A stretch of 64,000 nt of DNA from Lachnospiraceae bacterium (GTDB lineage: Bacteria; Bacillota; Clostridia; Lachnospirales; Lachnospiraceae), in the NCBI GenBank assembly GCA_031272185.1, contig JAISUG010000119.1, positions 1 through 64,000 of the forward strand, read 5' to 3'. Each line of letters starts with the position of its first letter. Position 1 is the first letter of the stretch. Below, piece after piece: positions 46,203-57,700 of the stretch. The notes beneath the pieces are model-generated. The model worked only from the letters and a program-made list of their open reading frames with translations, did not search any database and was not told where the DNA came from. The position numbers and the translations under genes are program-made.

Positions 46203-47414
46203 ATGTTCAACAAGAAAACTATTGACGACCTGAAAGATATCAAGGGGAAACGCATCCTGGTGCGCTGCGATTTCAACGTGCCCATCAAGGACGGGCAGAT
46301 ACAGGACTACAACCGCATCGACGGTGCGATCCCCACCATCAAGAAGCTCCTGGATGCGGGCGCGCGGGTCATCCTTTGCTCCCACCTGGGCAAACCTAAG
46401 GGAGAGCCCCTGCCCGACATGAGTTTGGCGCCGGTGGCCCCGGCGCTGTCCGAGCGCCTGGGCGTGACGGTGCTTTTCGCCGACGACCCCAAGGTGACCG
46501 GGCCGGAAACCCAGGCAAAGGCGGCGGCGCTCAAGGACGGCGAGGCATTGCTTTTGCAGAACACCCGCTACCGCATCGAAGAGGAAAAGTATGGCAAGAT
46601 GGACAGCGCTGAGGACTATGCCAAGGAACTGGCGGCCCTTAGCGACGGCATCTTCGTGGACGACGCATTCGGCACCGCGCACCGCGCCCACTGCTCCAAT
46701 GTAGGCGTGACCAAGTACACCAAGGAGAGCGTGGTGGGCTACCTGATGGAAAAGGAGATCAAGTTCCTGGGCGAGGCGGTGGAGAACCCGGTGCGCCCCT
46801 TCGTGGCCATCCTGGGCGGCGCGAAAGTCTCGGACAAGATCAATGTCATCAAGAACCTGCTGGAGAAAGTGGACACCCTCATCATCGGCGGCGGCATGGC
46901 CTATACTTTCCTGAAGGCCCAGGGGCAGGAGATCGGGGGATCCCTCTGCGAGGAGGATAAACTGGACTATGCGCTGGAGATGGTGCAAAAAGCCAAGGAC
47001 AGGGGCGTGAAGCTGCTGCTGCCGGTGGACCATGTGGAGGGCAAAGAATTCTCCAATGACACCGAGCGCAAGGTGGTGGAGACCATAGACAAGGGCTGGT
47101 CCGGATACGACATCGGCCCCAAGACCATCGCATTGTTCAAAGATGCCCTGGCCGGCGCCAAGACCGTGGTCTGGAACGGACCCATGGGCGTGTTCGAGTT
47201 TTCCAACTTCGCAGAGGGGACTTTGGAGATATGCCGCAGCGTGGCGGCGCTCCCGGACGCCATCACCGTCATCGGCGGGGGCGACTCCGTGAACGCGGTG
47301 AAGCGGCTGGGCTTTGCGGACAAGATGACACTCATCTCCACAGGCGGCGGCGCATCCCTGGAGTTTTTGGAAGGGATCGAGTTGCCGGGGGTGAAAGCCG
47401 CTCAGGACAGGTAA
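46203..47414 (+). CDS. pgk: Phosphoglycerate kinase
   Basis: Glycolytic ATP-forming kinase, 403 residues, with [19 protein letters not shown], and the C-terminal nucleotide region [13 protein letters not shown] and [21 protein letters not shown] precedes the ATG. The 3' end (GTGAAAGCCGCTCAGGACAG) is repeated twice after the stop, and the third copy runs into tpiA. Confidence 0.97.
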   Translation: MFNKKTIDDLKDIKGKRILVRCDFNVPIKDGQIQDYNRIDGAIPTIKKLLDAGARVILCSHLGKPKGEPLPDMSLAPVAPALSERLGVTVLFADDPKVTGPETQAKAAALKDGEALLLQNTRYRIEEEKYGKMDSAEDYAKELAALSDGIFVDDAFGTAHRAHCSNVGVTKYTKESVVGYLMEKEIKFLGEAVENPVRPFVAILGGAKVSDKINVIKNLLEKVDTLIIGGGMAYTFLKAQGQEIGGSLCEEDKLDYALEMVQKAKDRGVKLLLPVDHVEGKEFSNDTERKVVETIDKGWSGYDIGPKTIALFKDALAGAKTVVWNGPMGVFEFSNFAEGTLEICRSVAALPDAITVIGGGDSVNAVKRLGFADKMTLISTGGGASLEFLEGIELPGVKAAQDR

Positions 47415-47546
47415 TGTGCTGCCTCTGGATGAGGAGTCCCGGGAGCTTCACCCCGGATGAAAGCCGCTCAAGATAGATAAGGTATACCTGAAAGCTGATA
47501 GAGTCGCAGGAGCTTCACCCCGGGTGAAAGCGGCGCAAGACAAGTA
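47391..47546. repeat. Triplicated pgk 3' end, period about 66 bp
   Basis: TGAAAGCCGCTCAGGACAG (47392), TGAAAGCCGCTCAAGATAG (47458) and TGAAAGCGGCGCAAGACAA (47525). Copies 2 and 3 are also preceded by a shared GGAGCTTCACCCCGG. Copy 3 is in frame with tpiA. Confidence 0.9.
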
Positions 47547-47559
47547 TAGGAGGAAAATC

Positions 47560-48309
47560 GTGGCAAGAAGAAAAATTATCGCTGGGAACTGGAAGATGAA
47601 CATGACGCCCACCCAGGCGGTGGCGCTGGCAAAGGAACTGCTGCCTCTGGTGAAGACCGATGTGGCTGACGTGGTGTTCTGCGTGCCGGCCATCGACATC
47701 CTGCCGGTGGTGGAAGCGGTGAAGGGATCCAATGTGGCCGTGGGTGCGGAAAACCTGTACTTCGAGGACAAGGGCGCATTCACCGGGGAGATCTCCGGCC
47801 CTATGCTGGTAGACGCCGGCGTGAAGTACGTGATCATCGGGCATTCGGAGAGGCGGGAGTACTTCGCCGAGACCAACGAGTCGGTGAACAAGAAAGTGCT
47901 CAAGGCATTCGAGCATGGCCTGGTGCCCATCGTGTGCTGCGGGGAGACGCTGGTGCAGAGGGAGCAGGGCATCACCATCGACTGGATCCGCCAGCAGGTG
48001 AAGGTGGCCTTCCTGGGCGTCACGCCCAAGCAGGCATCCACGGCGGTCATCGCCTATGAGCCTATCTGGGCCATCGGCACCGGGAAAGTGGCCACCACCG
48101 AGCAGGCGCAGGAAGTGTGCGGCGCCATCCGCTCGCTCGTCAAGGAGCTCTACGGCGCAGGGGTGTCCGAGGCCATCCGCATCCAGTACGGCGGGTCCGT
48201 GTCCGCCGGCAACGCCGCGGAACTCTTCGCCCAGCCCGACATAGACGGCGGCCTAGTCGGCGGCGCATCCCTGAAGGTTGACTTCGGGAAAATAGTGAAT
48301 TATGGATGA
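47560..48309 (+). CDS. tpiA: Triosephosphate isomerase
   Basis: Interconverts dihydroxyacetone phosphate and glyceraldehyde-3-phosphate, 249 residues. The TIM barrel has [11 protein letters not shown], catalytic His in GHSERR, catalytic Glu in [11 protein letters not shown], and the phosphate loop GGSVSAGNA. The start is a GTG at 47560 after AGGAGG. The frame extends upstream into the third pgk-tail copy (from 47524), but that start has no site. The gene end is echoed downstream at 48364. Confidence 0.96.
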   Translation: MARRKIIAGNWKMNMTPTQAVALAKELLPLVKTDVADVVFCVPAIDILPVVEAVKGSNVAVGAENLYFEDKGAFTGEISGPMLVDAGVKYVIIGHSERREYFAETNESVNKKVLKAFEHGLVPIVCCGETLVQREQGITIDWIRQQVKVAFLGVTPKQASTAVIAYEPIWAIGTGKVATTEQAQEVCGAIRSLVKELYGAGVSEAIRIQYGGSVSAGNAAELFAQPDIDGGLVGGASLKVDFGKIVNYG

Positions 48310-48403
48310 ACATAGAATCGAAGTCAAGGGGTCAAGTGGGCGTGCTTTTGCACGCTTGACCCCCTGACTCTTGGGAAGATCGTTAACTACGGTTGAGCTT
48401 CAT
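48279..48403. repeat. Echo of the tpiA 3' end
   Basis: TTGACTTCGGGAAAATAGTG with AATTATGGATGA (48279-48309) recurs as CTGACTCTTGGGAAGATCGT with TAACTACGGTTGA (48364-48396). Between them a long hairpin GTCAAGGGGTCAAG/CTTGACCCCCTGAC (about 48322-48367) is present. Confidence 0.82.
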
Positions 48404-48416
48404 CCAAAATCTGTAG

Positions 48417-48462
48417 GTCAATCGGGCCGGTTTTTCGGGCCGGTTGACCCCTTTTTTCTTCT
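48417..48462 (+). terminator. Terminator of the pgk-tpiA operon
   Basis: GGTCAATCGG pairs with CCGGTTGACC around a GGGCC-rich top, followed by a TTTTTT run. Confidence 0.88.
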
Positions 48463-48464
48463 TT

Positions 48465-49634
48465 TCATCCCGGCAATATCAGCTGCAGTTTTTCATCCTC
48501 CAGGGAAATCTCGGCATAACCCACTTCCCCCAGTGGCTCCCCATCTGTGTGGCAATGGCAGGGGGGCGTACAGCGGATGGTGTAGGATCGTCCCCGATGG
48601 AATGTCACATGCCTGGAAAACCCATGCTTCCCGAACAGCGCAAAGGGCATCAAACCGAAAAACCCTGCCCGGGAGATGTCGCTGACCAGGATGGCATCAA
48701 GCGTGCCGTCATCCGGCGCCGCTTCCGGGCAAAACCGGAATCCCCCGCCCTCGTAGGGCTGGTTCATGACGGCAAAGAAAAGGGAGGCCGGGCAACTGAC
48801 AAAAGAATCGCTTATCTCCACCTCGAACCGGATCAAGCGCCTACGGAATATCAGCGGGATGGACAACAGCAGGTAGCAGAGCTTCCCGAGGTTCAGCTTG
48901 TTCAACCATTTTTTGAGCGGGGAGCGCTGCACCTCATAACAGACCTCCGCATCGAACCCGAAACCGCAGCTGATGGCGAAACGACGTTTGCGCCCGTCGC
49001 CGAAGCGGGCGCACCATACGTCCAGGGAAGCCAGGGCGGCGGAAGTGTTTCCGATGCCCACTGGGTTTGGGCCGGTGCCGCAAATTGCTTTGCCGGACGA
49101 CGCATTGCCGTCGGGGGGCGCCACAATGTGGGCGGCGGATTCTCCCTCGGAGGTCTGACGGATTCCGGTGTGTGCCAGCGCTTTGGCCGCACCAAGCAGC
49201 GAGCGCAGCACCTTCTCCGGGTCTGCGGGGATGTGCATGCTGCGGGCGAAGTCATTGCCTGACCCGGAGGGGATGTACCCCAGCCGTGCATTGCCCAGGT
49301 CGGCGATGCCGTCAATGACCTCATTGAGGGTGCCGTCGCCTCCAAAGACGAAGATGGTGTGGGGCGTTTTTGCGGTGAAAGCATCTGCTGTTGCTCCCGA
49401 AACGGTTTCCATATCCCTTGCTTCAGATGGGTCAAGCACCAGGGCTGGTGTCCGGGCAGATGTGATGTCCTGGGCAAAGCGGCGGGCGTCATCGGGTTTT
49501 TCCGTGACATGCACGCAGACAGGCAAAGGGGTTTCCTGCATATCCCTGTTTTTCAGGCATTGCTCCTCGATCTTTTTCCACCGGTCCATTGACCGGGCTC
49601 CCCTGGCCCCGGGGTTGACGATGAGGTGGATCAT
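48465..49634 (-). CDS. Diacylglycerol kinase-family lipid kinase (YegS/DgkB-like)
   Basis: A 389-residue soluble kinase. The N-terminal catalytic domain has MIHLIVNPGARGAR, the nucleotide motif VFGGDGTLNEVIDG (about 95-108) and GSGNDFAR, followed by a beta-sandwich C-terminal domain. Family members phosphorylate diacylglycerol or related lipids. Two stretches (about 60-88 and 153-192) are longer than usual. The ATG follows AAAGGAGAG. Confidence 0.9.
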   Translation of the reverse strand: MIHLIVNPGARGARSMDRWKKIEEQCLKNRDMQETPLPVCVHVTEKPDDARRFAQDITSARTPALVLDPSEARDMETVSGATADAFTAKTPHTIFVFGGDGTLNEVIDGIADLGNARLGYIPSGSGNDFARSMHIPADPEKVLRSLLGAAKALAHTGIRQTSEGESAAHIVAPPDGNASSGKAICGTGPNPVGIGNTSAALASLDVWCARFGDGRKRRFAISCGFGFDAEVCYEVQRSPLKKWLNKLNLGKLCYLLLSIPLIFRRRLIRFEVEISDSFVSCPASLFFAVMNQPYEGGGFRFCPEAAPDDGTLDAILVSDISRAGFFGLMPFALFGKHGFSRHVTFHRGRSYTIRCTPPCHCHTDGEPLGEVGYAEISLEDEKLQLILPG

Positions 49635-49821
49635 GCGTTCTCTCCTTTGTTTTGTGGATTGGTGGATGGCGATGTCTTAGGCGTTTTGCCCTATGATTCT
49701 AGCACAAGAATACATGTTTGTCACCAGGGAAAAAATGGGGTTGCGAGTCACTTTGCCCCTGCGGCGGGATGGCCGGTAGCCCCCGGCGGCGGTGCGGCCT
49801 GCAACGAAATGCCATTGGCAC

Positions 49822-49850
49822 TTGAAAAACACCTGGCCTTGCTGTATGAT
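49822..49850 (+). promoter_or_regulatory. Promoter of the decayed AAA/PD-(D/E)XK gene
   Basis: TTGAAA, 17-base spacer, TATGAT, 30 bases before an intact GGAGGGGAGG ribosome site. Confidence 0.6.
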
Positions 49851-49879
49851 AAGGGTGGTCGCGGAGGGGAGGTGCCAAG

Positions 49880-50337
49880 ATGGGCGTGTATCTGAATCCG
49901 GGAAGCCATGGTTTTCAAGAATCATTGAACTCGGAAATCTATGTGGACAAAAGCGGGCTGATCAGCATATTGAACCGCCTGATTGGCACGCAATGGAAAC
50001 CTCGCATTTGTCCTACAATGACGAAAACACCCTGTCCTATACCGTGTCGTTGGCGTATTACAGCGCCAGGAAATACTACACCATTATCAGGGAGTTTCCA
50101 TCGGGGAAAGGGTATGCAGACATGGTCTTCCTGCCCCGCCGTCGACATTTGGACAAACCAGCCATGATCGTGGAGCTAAAGTGGGACAAAAGCGCCCAAG
50201 GCGCCATCACCCAAATCAAAGAGAAGCGCTATCCGGCTGCCTTGGCGGACTACAATGGCAATCTCCTTCTCGTGGGGGTTGATTATTCGAAGAGGACAAA
50301 AACACACAAGTGCGTGATTGAAAGCACCGCGGTGTGA
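49880..50337 (+). pseudogene. Remnant of an AAA-ATPase-like/PD-(D/E)XK family gene with large internal deletion
   Basis: Starts MGVYLNPGSHGFQESLNSEI in frame 1, the N-terminus of the DUF1703 AAA-ATPase-like family. After about 38 residues the frame is lost near 49995. The C-terminal nuclease-like part resumes in another frame: LSYNDENTLSYTVSLAYYSA, then GKGYADMVFLPRR, AMIVELKWDK (the D...ExK core) and AALADYNGN. About 400 residues, including the Walker A, are missing. A good promoter and ribosome site remain. Intact members occur in many copies in Lachnospiraceae; function is poorly known. Confidence 0.85.
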
Positions 50338-50417
50338 TGATCAATTATAAGTAAGAGGAGCATGTTGGCGGCGGCACCGTCTGCCAAGGATAAAGTACGG
50401 CGGCAAAAGGAGGAACC

Positions 50418-51074
50418 ATGGGGAAAGATGCGGTTTTTGAGAAGCGCAGCGGGGCGCTGGCGGTTGGGCTGACAAAAGCCCTGGAGGGCAGGCACTTCGA
50501 GGTGTATTACTGCGCCACGGGGGAGGAAGCGAAAGAAAAGGCCCTGGAATTGATTCCGCCGGGATCCAGCGTGTCCTGGGGCGGATCCATGACGCTGGCC
50601 GGCATCGGCCTGCTGGATGCGGTGCGCGGCGGGGACTACACCGTGCTGGACCGGGACACGGTGTCGGGGGAGGCATTGGAAAAACTGTTCCGGGACGTGT
50701 TTTCATGCGACGTGTACCTGACCAGTTTCAACGCCATGAGCGAGGACGGGCAGCTGGTGAACATCGACGGGCGGGGCAACCGTGTGGCGGCGGTGACATT
50801 CGGCCCCAAGACGGTGATCGCGGTGGTGGGGATGAACAAGGTCTGCAAGACGCTGGACGACGCCATCGCACGTGCCAGGAACACCGCGGCGCCCCTCAAC
50901 ACGCACCGCCTCTCGCCCAAGGATGCGCCCATGGGCACACCTTGCGCGGCGACGGGGTCATGCGGGGACTGCAAGTCGCCCGCCAGCATCTGCAGCTACA
51001 TCTCCGTCACCCGCCTGTGCAAACCCGCAGGGCGCATCAAAGTGATCCTGGTGGGCGAGCCCCTGGGGTACTGA
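50418..51074 (+). CDS. LUD-domain protein (LutC/YkgG-like)
   Basis: A 218-residue soluble protein with the LUD fold: VSWGGSMTLAGIGLLDAV (about 52-69), SCDVYLTSFNAMSEDGQLVN and PKTVIAVVGMNKVCKTLDDA, and a Cys-rich C-terminal end with GSCGDCKSPASICSYISVTR. Relatives include LutC, a subunit of lactate oxidation; many stand-alone clostridial copies have no defined substrate. AAAGGAGG precedes the ATG. No LutA/LutB partner is nearby. Confidence 0.88.
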   Translation: MGKDAVFEKRSGALAVGLTKALEGRHFEVYYCATGEEAKEKALELIPPGSSVSWGGSMTLAGIGLLDAVRGGDYTVLDRDTVSGEALEKLFRDVFSCDVYLTSFNAMSEDGQLVNIDGRGNRVAAVTFGPKTVIAVVGMNKVCKTLDDAIARARNTAAPLNTHRLSPKDAPMGTPCAATGSCGDCKSPASICSYISVTRLCKPAGRIKVILVGEPLGY

Positions 51075-51112
51075 TCCGGATGCCAGGTGTCTGACGCCGT
51101 GTATTTACGGTG

Positions 51113-51209
51113 ACCCCGGCGGCGGAGTGACCTGTAACTGAATGGGTTGTCAATCCTCCGGGATGGGAGGTTTTTGGTCGTTACCCCGGCGGCAGAGTGA
51201 CTTGTAACT
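51113..51209. repeat. Direct repeat of ACCCCGGCGGC.GAGTGACYTGTAACT
   Basis: The unit at 51113-51139 recurs at 51183-51209, spacing 70, differing at two positions. Related to the inverted repeat at 42043-42120. Confidence 0.8.
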
Positions 51210-51238
51210 TCATGAAGGCGGGTTTTGCGGAAAATCCC

Positions 51239-51264
51239 AAAGGGGGGTTGACAACCCCCTTTTT
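51239..51264 (+). terminator. Terminator-like hairpin before the surface-protein locus
   Basis: AAAGGGGGGTTG, 2-base loop, AACCCCCTTTTT. It overlaps the -35 of the downstream promoter. Confidence 0.8.
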
Positions 51265-51276
51265 GCGTGGTAGACT
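51248..51276 (+). promoter_or_regulatory. Promoter of the giant surface-protein gene
   Basis: A perfect TTGACA (inside the terminator stem), 17-base spacer, TAGACT. It implies a leader of about 420 bases (51285-51702) in which I recognise no gene or RNA class; the 628-base gap has no other content beyond the repeats listed. Confidence 0.65.
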
Positions 51277-51702
51277 TTGGTGTATGTGTGAATGTGACAA
51301 GCATTTTGCAGATTTAGAAACCATTATTTGGAAAGTGCTTGTGATTCGACATTATTTGGAAGTGCCGGTGTTGCGAATGGCTTGAGCGAATCGGCGCTGC
51401 CGCAATCGGTTTATGAGAAATTCTTTTTCAGTTCTCTTGTTTCGGCTAGACGAGGGTCTATTGTTGATTTCCATGTGAACCGGGATGTACCTTGAAATGA
51501 GATTTGTGCATGCAACGGGCGCATTTGATTGGTGCAGGTCTGTTTTCTGTACGCCGCAAGGATGAAGTGCCAGGTGGCATGGCTCCTGTGCGGTGGGTGT
51601 GTTTTTGGTATGCCTAGACGTTGAATTTATGATTGTTCGATACATGGGTTGGATGAGGCAGGCCGGGTGGGCGGATCCGGTCTGTGAAAGTGGGGAGTAA
51701 CC

Positions 51703-54700
51703 ATGGGTATGATAGTTGATAAGAGGAAAATTTCGGGGTGTCTGGCGGTGTTGCTGTTTGTGACGGCGGTGGCGGCCTCGGTGACTTTCGCCCCGGCTAG
51801 GGTGTATGGGGCCGCATTTTCCAACGGTGGGAACCTGTGGCGGGGCGGCTCTGAGATCATGTTCGGGAAAAACAGGAATTACCTGTTCCGCTGGGGCGAC
51901 GGGTACCAAAATGCGTTTTGCATCGCGCCCAGCCACCATATGGGGTCGGATGTGCGCGCCTACGCGGGGCGGTATTCCATCGGCGACGATGACATCCCAT
52001 ATATCAGCGGCGAGGAGGATTTCCGCCACATCGCGCTGGCGTGTGACTGGTACGACAAAATCGCCGGGGCGGTACATGCGCCGGACGACGCCTATGCGGC
52101 GGTGCAGGTGGCGGTGTGGGCGGCCATCGAGGGTTGTTGGGACAGTGTGCGGGCACTAGGCGCCCAGGTTTCGCCCCATATCAGGGGCAATGTGTCGGGG
52201 AAACTGGATGCATTGCTTTCCTATAGGGGGGAATCGGGCGGGGCGGGTGGCTTGCCTGACTGGTGCGCATGGGACGAATCGTCCATCGGGCAGCCTATCA
52301 CGATGGCACTTGACGGGGATGGGGGCTATACTGCGGCCCTGGACATCTCGTCGTGCCCGGAACTGGGTGTGGTGGCATGGCAGCTGCCTGCCGGGTTTTC
52401 GGTATCGGTTTCGGGGGACCGCATGACTTTCACATATTCCGGTTCGGGATCCCCCTCTGGGGTCATCACCGGGACGCCTGCGGCTTCGATGGCACATTTG
52501 ATGAAAAATGAAACCAACCTGAACATTTACACGCCGGAACGTCCCGACAGGGATCAGGGCATGGTGAGCGCTGGCCTGACATCCGGGAAGCTCTACATCC
52601 TGATAGGGGGGACCAAAAAACCGGTCCAGGGTACGGAGCCGGAGGTGGAAATATACAGGCACAAGGAAACATTTTCCACAGATTACAGTATATCCCTGGA
52701 AAAGGCCTGCGCCGAAACAGGCAAGGGGCTGGCGGGGGCGGTGTTCGAGGTGCTGGAGGCTTTTGACGCCGGCCAGATAAAAAACCCCCTGGAAGTGTCG
52801 AACATGGGCCCGGCGCCGGTCACATGGGATGGTTTCCGGCTGGCGGGGGAGGTATGCACCGACATGGACGGGGCGGCGCGGTTCCACACCCGTAAGACAT
52901 ATTCATACAACAAGACATATTGCATGGGACATCCGGAACCGGAGTATGTGGACGTGCCCGAGCCTGAGTATGAGGTGAACCCGGAGACGCAGGAGGAGAT
53001 AATCGTAAACGCAGATGAAATCCAGGCTGCCCAGGAAGAAAACGACCGGCTGGAAGAGATCTGGCGAGACCTCATAAGGGAATGCGCCCGCAAGACGGAT
53101 TTCCACAGCGAGAAGGAGGGCGTGGCGCGGGAGCGGATGCGCCGGGACAGGGACGAAACATATGCGGCGTTTTGCGCATTGGAGTACCGCTACACCATGC
53201 GGGAAAAAACCGCGGCAGCGGGGTATGTGCAGCATGGGCTCCACAGCGACGATCTGCCGATAGAGACCATAGTGACTGCCTCATCCCAGATGGGGGGCGA
53301 GTGCAGGGTGGAAGCGATGAAGGCACAGAGTGCGGCAGCGGCAGGGACGCAAAGCGCGGCATCGACGGGAGCGCAGGGTGCGGCATCGACAGGAGCGCAG
53401 GGTGCGGCATCGACAGGAGCGCAGACTGCGGCATCGACGGGAACGCAGGGTGCGGCATCGACAGGAGCGCAGAATGCGGCATCGACGGGAACGCAAAGCG
53501 CGGCATCGACGGGAACGCAAAGCGCGGCATCGGCAGGAGCGCAAAGTGCGGCATCGGCAGGAGTGCAGGCCGCATCAATACAGGCGGCCCAGCTGCAGAA
53601 ACTGGATGGGTCGCTGGTGGGCGTGATGACCGCTGCAAAAAGAATCAAAGTCGAGGGCGTTTCGACGACAGAAGGAACCGGGTCCAGGGGGAAGGAGACC
53701 TTGGTTTCCCAAGAGACTGCGCTTGCAAACATTGTCCAGGGGGCCCCAGTGGCTACGGCGTCCGAGGCAAGTATGGCAGCTACACCATCCCAGGCGACCC
53801 CGTCCGAGGCAGAACGTGAGCTTCCCGGTGGAAATGCCCTAGAGCCCGGTGGTGACAATGCGGCCCCCGCCATGGCGGAAGGTGAGTGGGCTGCCGAGGC
53901 CCAGGAAGCGGGGCCCGGAGTTGGGGCTGGAAAGGAAAGTGCGGTTGCCGGCACCACCATCACATTGGCGAAGCCCCAGGCTGCCGCACTGCGGCTGCGG
54001 GGGCGGGCAGGGTCAGGTGCGACGCTTCCGGCCGCGCAGACCGACAGGGAAAGGCCGGTGCCTGCGGCGGATGGCAGTCGCATAGCCTATGTATTCAGGG
54101 TGGCGGACCACCGCACGGAAGGGGAGCTGCACATCAACAAGCGGGACCTGGAACTCTACCGCCGGGATGCTGCATCCAGCTATGGGAAAGCCCAGGGGGA
54201 CGGCACGTTGGCCGGCGCGGTGTACGGGCTGTTCGCTGCCGCGGACATCGTCCATCCCGACGGGAAAACCGGTGTGGTGTTTGCGGCCAATGACCTGGTG
54301 TCCATCGCCACCACCGACGAAGAGGGGAACGCCTCTTTTCTGTGCATCACGGAGGAATCCGACACTTCCCGTATGGCGGCGAACCAGCAGGGCACATGGA
54401 TCGGGCACCCGCTGCTGCTGGGCGGCTACTACATCAAGGAGCTGTCCCGCTCCGAGGGGTACGAATTGTCCGTGTATGGCATCGACATGCCCGAGAGCAA
54501 CCGCACGGCCACGGGCACGGACATAGTGGACAATGCCGGATGGGCACAGGCGGGGGCGCTGGGGCACAGGATCGACGACTGGGACGGGTCGTGGAACGAC
54601 GTGACGGTGCGGTACTACGGCACGGAAAACGGGTATGACGCAGTGGTGAGCGGGTACCCGGCGGGGTCTGCCATTTACCGGGTCATCCAAGGGGAGGAGA

Positions 54701-57700
54701 CCCAGCTAAGCCGCGTGGCCACGGATGCACACCTGGTACCCAAGACAGACAGGCTGGGGCAGGCGGTTTATCAAAAGGCCGAAGGCGGGGAGCTGAAGCT
54801 GGACGCTTCGGGGCAGCCGGTGGTTTTGGAGGCGCAGGACAGGCAAAGCCCTATGGCGGAGACACTGCCCGTGCGCTACCGTTACCGGGTATACCCCTAC
54901 GGTGTGGCCAGCCCGTCGGACGCCGACCTGTGGGCAGACGAGGACGAGGTGGATCCGGATTACTGCGTGGATGAGTGCAACGCCATGCTGGGACAGCTGG
55001 GGTACAATGTGCTCTCCCCCATCCATGGGGATGGTGCGCCTTGGGCTGATCTGGAACTGGGGGGGACGACCAACGCAGACATCGTCACGGAAATACTGGA
55101 ATGGTACGCCGCACGTGATTTTTATGACAGCGGCGCGGTGGAAAGCATCCGGGGAACCGACGGATCATATACCGCAAGGCTGTTCTACGACTACCGGATG
55201 CAGGACGAAACCATGGGGGTCCTTGGCCCACAGGCGTCATGGGCGATTTATGACGAGGCCAGCGGGGATCTGTACGTGCGCAAACCCATGGCGGTGGATT
55301 ATGGATCTGTTGCTCAAGGACGGGGCATGGGCAGTGACTCAAGGGGCGGCGCCGCAGGCGATGAGACAGGCGGCGGTGCCACAGGCGATGAGACAGGCGG
55401 CGGTGCCACAGGCGACGTGACAGGCGGCGGGGCCGCAGGCGATGAGACAGGCAGTGGCGGTTCCTTGTATGACATGCCGGAGATGTCCCATGGGTGGATC
55501 GTTTACCCGGCGGGCACGTTCGAAATCAGCGGGTATCATGCCACGGTTTTCCTCAGGAAGACATTCGACTATGGAAGAGACGGCGGCGGGGACGCGGCGG
55601 GGACGGCGCAAGGCGGTGAAGGCGATGAAGACGATGAAGACGGCGAGAACCCATCCGACCCAGGAGAGGATGGTGATGAGGGAGCCCCGGCAGGTGACAT
55701 ACCGGGTGCAGCAGACAGCATATTTTTCGGTGACGACTGGGAGACGTACCTGGTAGACTGCTACCAACCTCTGTATGACAGGTATGCCCCGGGTGAGACG
55801 CTGCGAGACGGCGACGGGAACCCCATCCCGGAGATGGAGTGGCAATACACCTACAGCGAGATCGAGCAGACACATGCCACAGAAACGCTGGTCCGGATCC
55901 CGGCGGCTTACCACCCGGAAAACGGGACGTACACATTCCATGTGGACAATGGGGTGGATTGGGGGGCGTCATCCCAAAGCCACGGCGACACCTACCGGGT
56001 GAAGGCCCCGCAAACCACCATCGAAGCCGATGGGCGGCAGATGGACATGGCAGACTACCTGACCGACGTGGCGGGGGCCGGGGTGAGTGCGTTCGCCGCG
56101 CCGGGGACTTTTCACGCGGGTACATACGTGGAGTTTGTCACATTGGCCTACCCTGGGCAGATGGCGGTGAGCCAGGATGGCGGCACATGGGAAAACCCGG
56201 TGGTGGTGCTGGAACGGCCCATCAAGCAGCCCATATGCGTGTCCAAGGACGTGTCCCAGGAGTCTTACATGGAAAACAACACCTACCGCATCCACCGAGA
56301 CCCCTTCACGGTGCTGTTCGGGGGATTTTTCGGGGACGGAAGCAAGTATGTGCCGGATTTCAGCTTCAAGGCGTACCTGGTGTCAGACCTGGAGGCGGCG
56401 GGGCTTTTGGACCACAATGGGAACGGGGATGCGGATTTCGCGGCGCTTTTCGGTGACGAAAGCAGGCGGGCCCAGTTTGACGCCTATGCGCTGTCCTGGG
56501 ACAAACCGGAATGTGACCTGGATCACGACCTGACCACGCTGCACGCAAGCGAGGGCGACGGTTCGATGCCTTATACCGGGGTGTCGGCGCCATTGCCCTA
56601 TGGGACTTATGTGGTGGTGGAGCAGGTGCCCCGGGCCTTGGTCAATAAGCACTATGCGCTGGATGAACCCAAGGTGGTCACACTGCCCTATGTGCCGCAA
56701 ATCGACACGGCCGGACGGGTGCGGGAAGACATCCCCTCCACTGACTACCTGTATTTCCCCACGGACGTGCCTGGGTACGCACCTGCAGATCTGGCGGCAA
56801 GGTACCTGATACGGTTCAACGGGGAATCGGACGTGACGTATGCCCATGGTGACAGGGGCGACTATGTGGTGTACAAGTATGGCCTGCCTTCCGGCAAAGG
56901 AGCGGGAAGCGAGAGCGCAGGCTGGCTGGACGGGGTATTTTACGAAAGGTATTACGACAGGCCGGGGCATCTGGCGGACGCGGGGGTCACCCGGGACCAT
57001 GTGGCGACCATGGCAGGACAGACCACGGCGGTGAGTGGCAAGTATGCCCCGTCCCTGGTGCCTTGGTCGGTGGTGGAGCCCATAGGCAGCGGCGCCGATT
57101 ACCGACAGGCGGGGGCATCGCCTGACGGCGGGTTCAATTTCGTGGGGTGCGCCAAGGCCCACATGGAAAACACCTATTATTCCTCCAAGCTGTGGATAGA
57201 GAAGCTGGACGGTGAAAGCGGGGAGAACATCCTCCACGACGGCGCATTGTTCAAGATCTACGCAGCCAAACGGGATGTGGGGGTGGATGGCGGCGGCAAT
57301 GTGTCCGGAAGCGGGCGGGTGCTTTTTGAAACCGAGGATGTGACCGGCACCCGCAGGGAACTGGAAGCAAGGGGGGATGTGGATGGAATCGCCTGGGATG
57401 CGGATGCCCGCATCTGGCGCGGGACGGTGACCAGGCCGCTGTATGACCCGGCGGAGCAAATCTGCATGGTCAATGAGAAAGGCGAGAAGACCGGGATATT
57501 CAAGGCATTCCAGACTGCATCCGGGAGCACTGATATGGCGTCGGCGCCCACGCCACAGGATCCCCCTGGGGCAAATGAGGGAAATGCAAGGGGTGACATC
57601 GCAGACGGCGACAGCGCAAGCGACGACAGCGCAAGCGGCGACAGCGTCTTTGCACCTGTATCGGCGGGGTACATCGAAACGTATACGCCCCTGGGCGCCG

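Noticed and set aside
51352..52077. Minus-strand open frame opposite the start of the surface protein
   Set aside because: Proline/arginine/histidine-rich shadow composition; it overlaps a clear signal peptide and thioester domain.
53329..53568. CRISPR array
   Set aside because: 24-bp units are contiguous, without spacers, and in frame within a long coding sequence.
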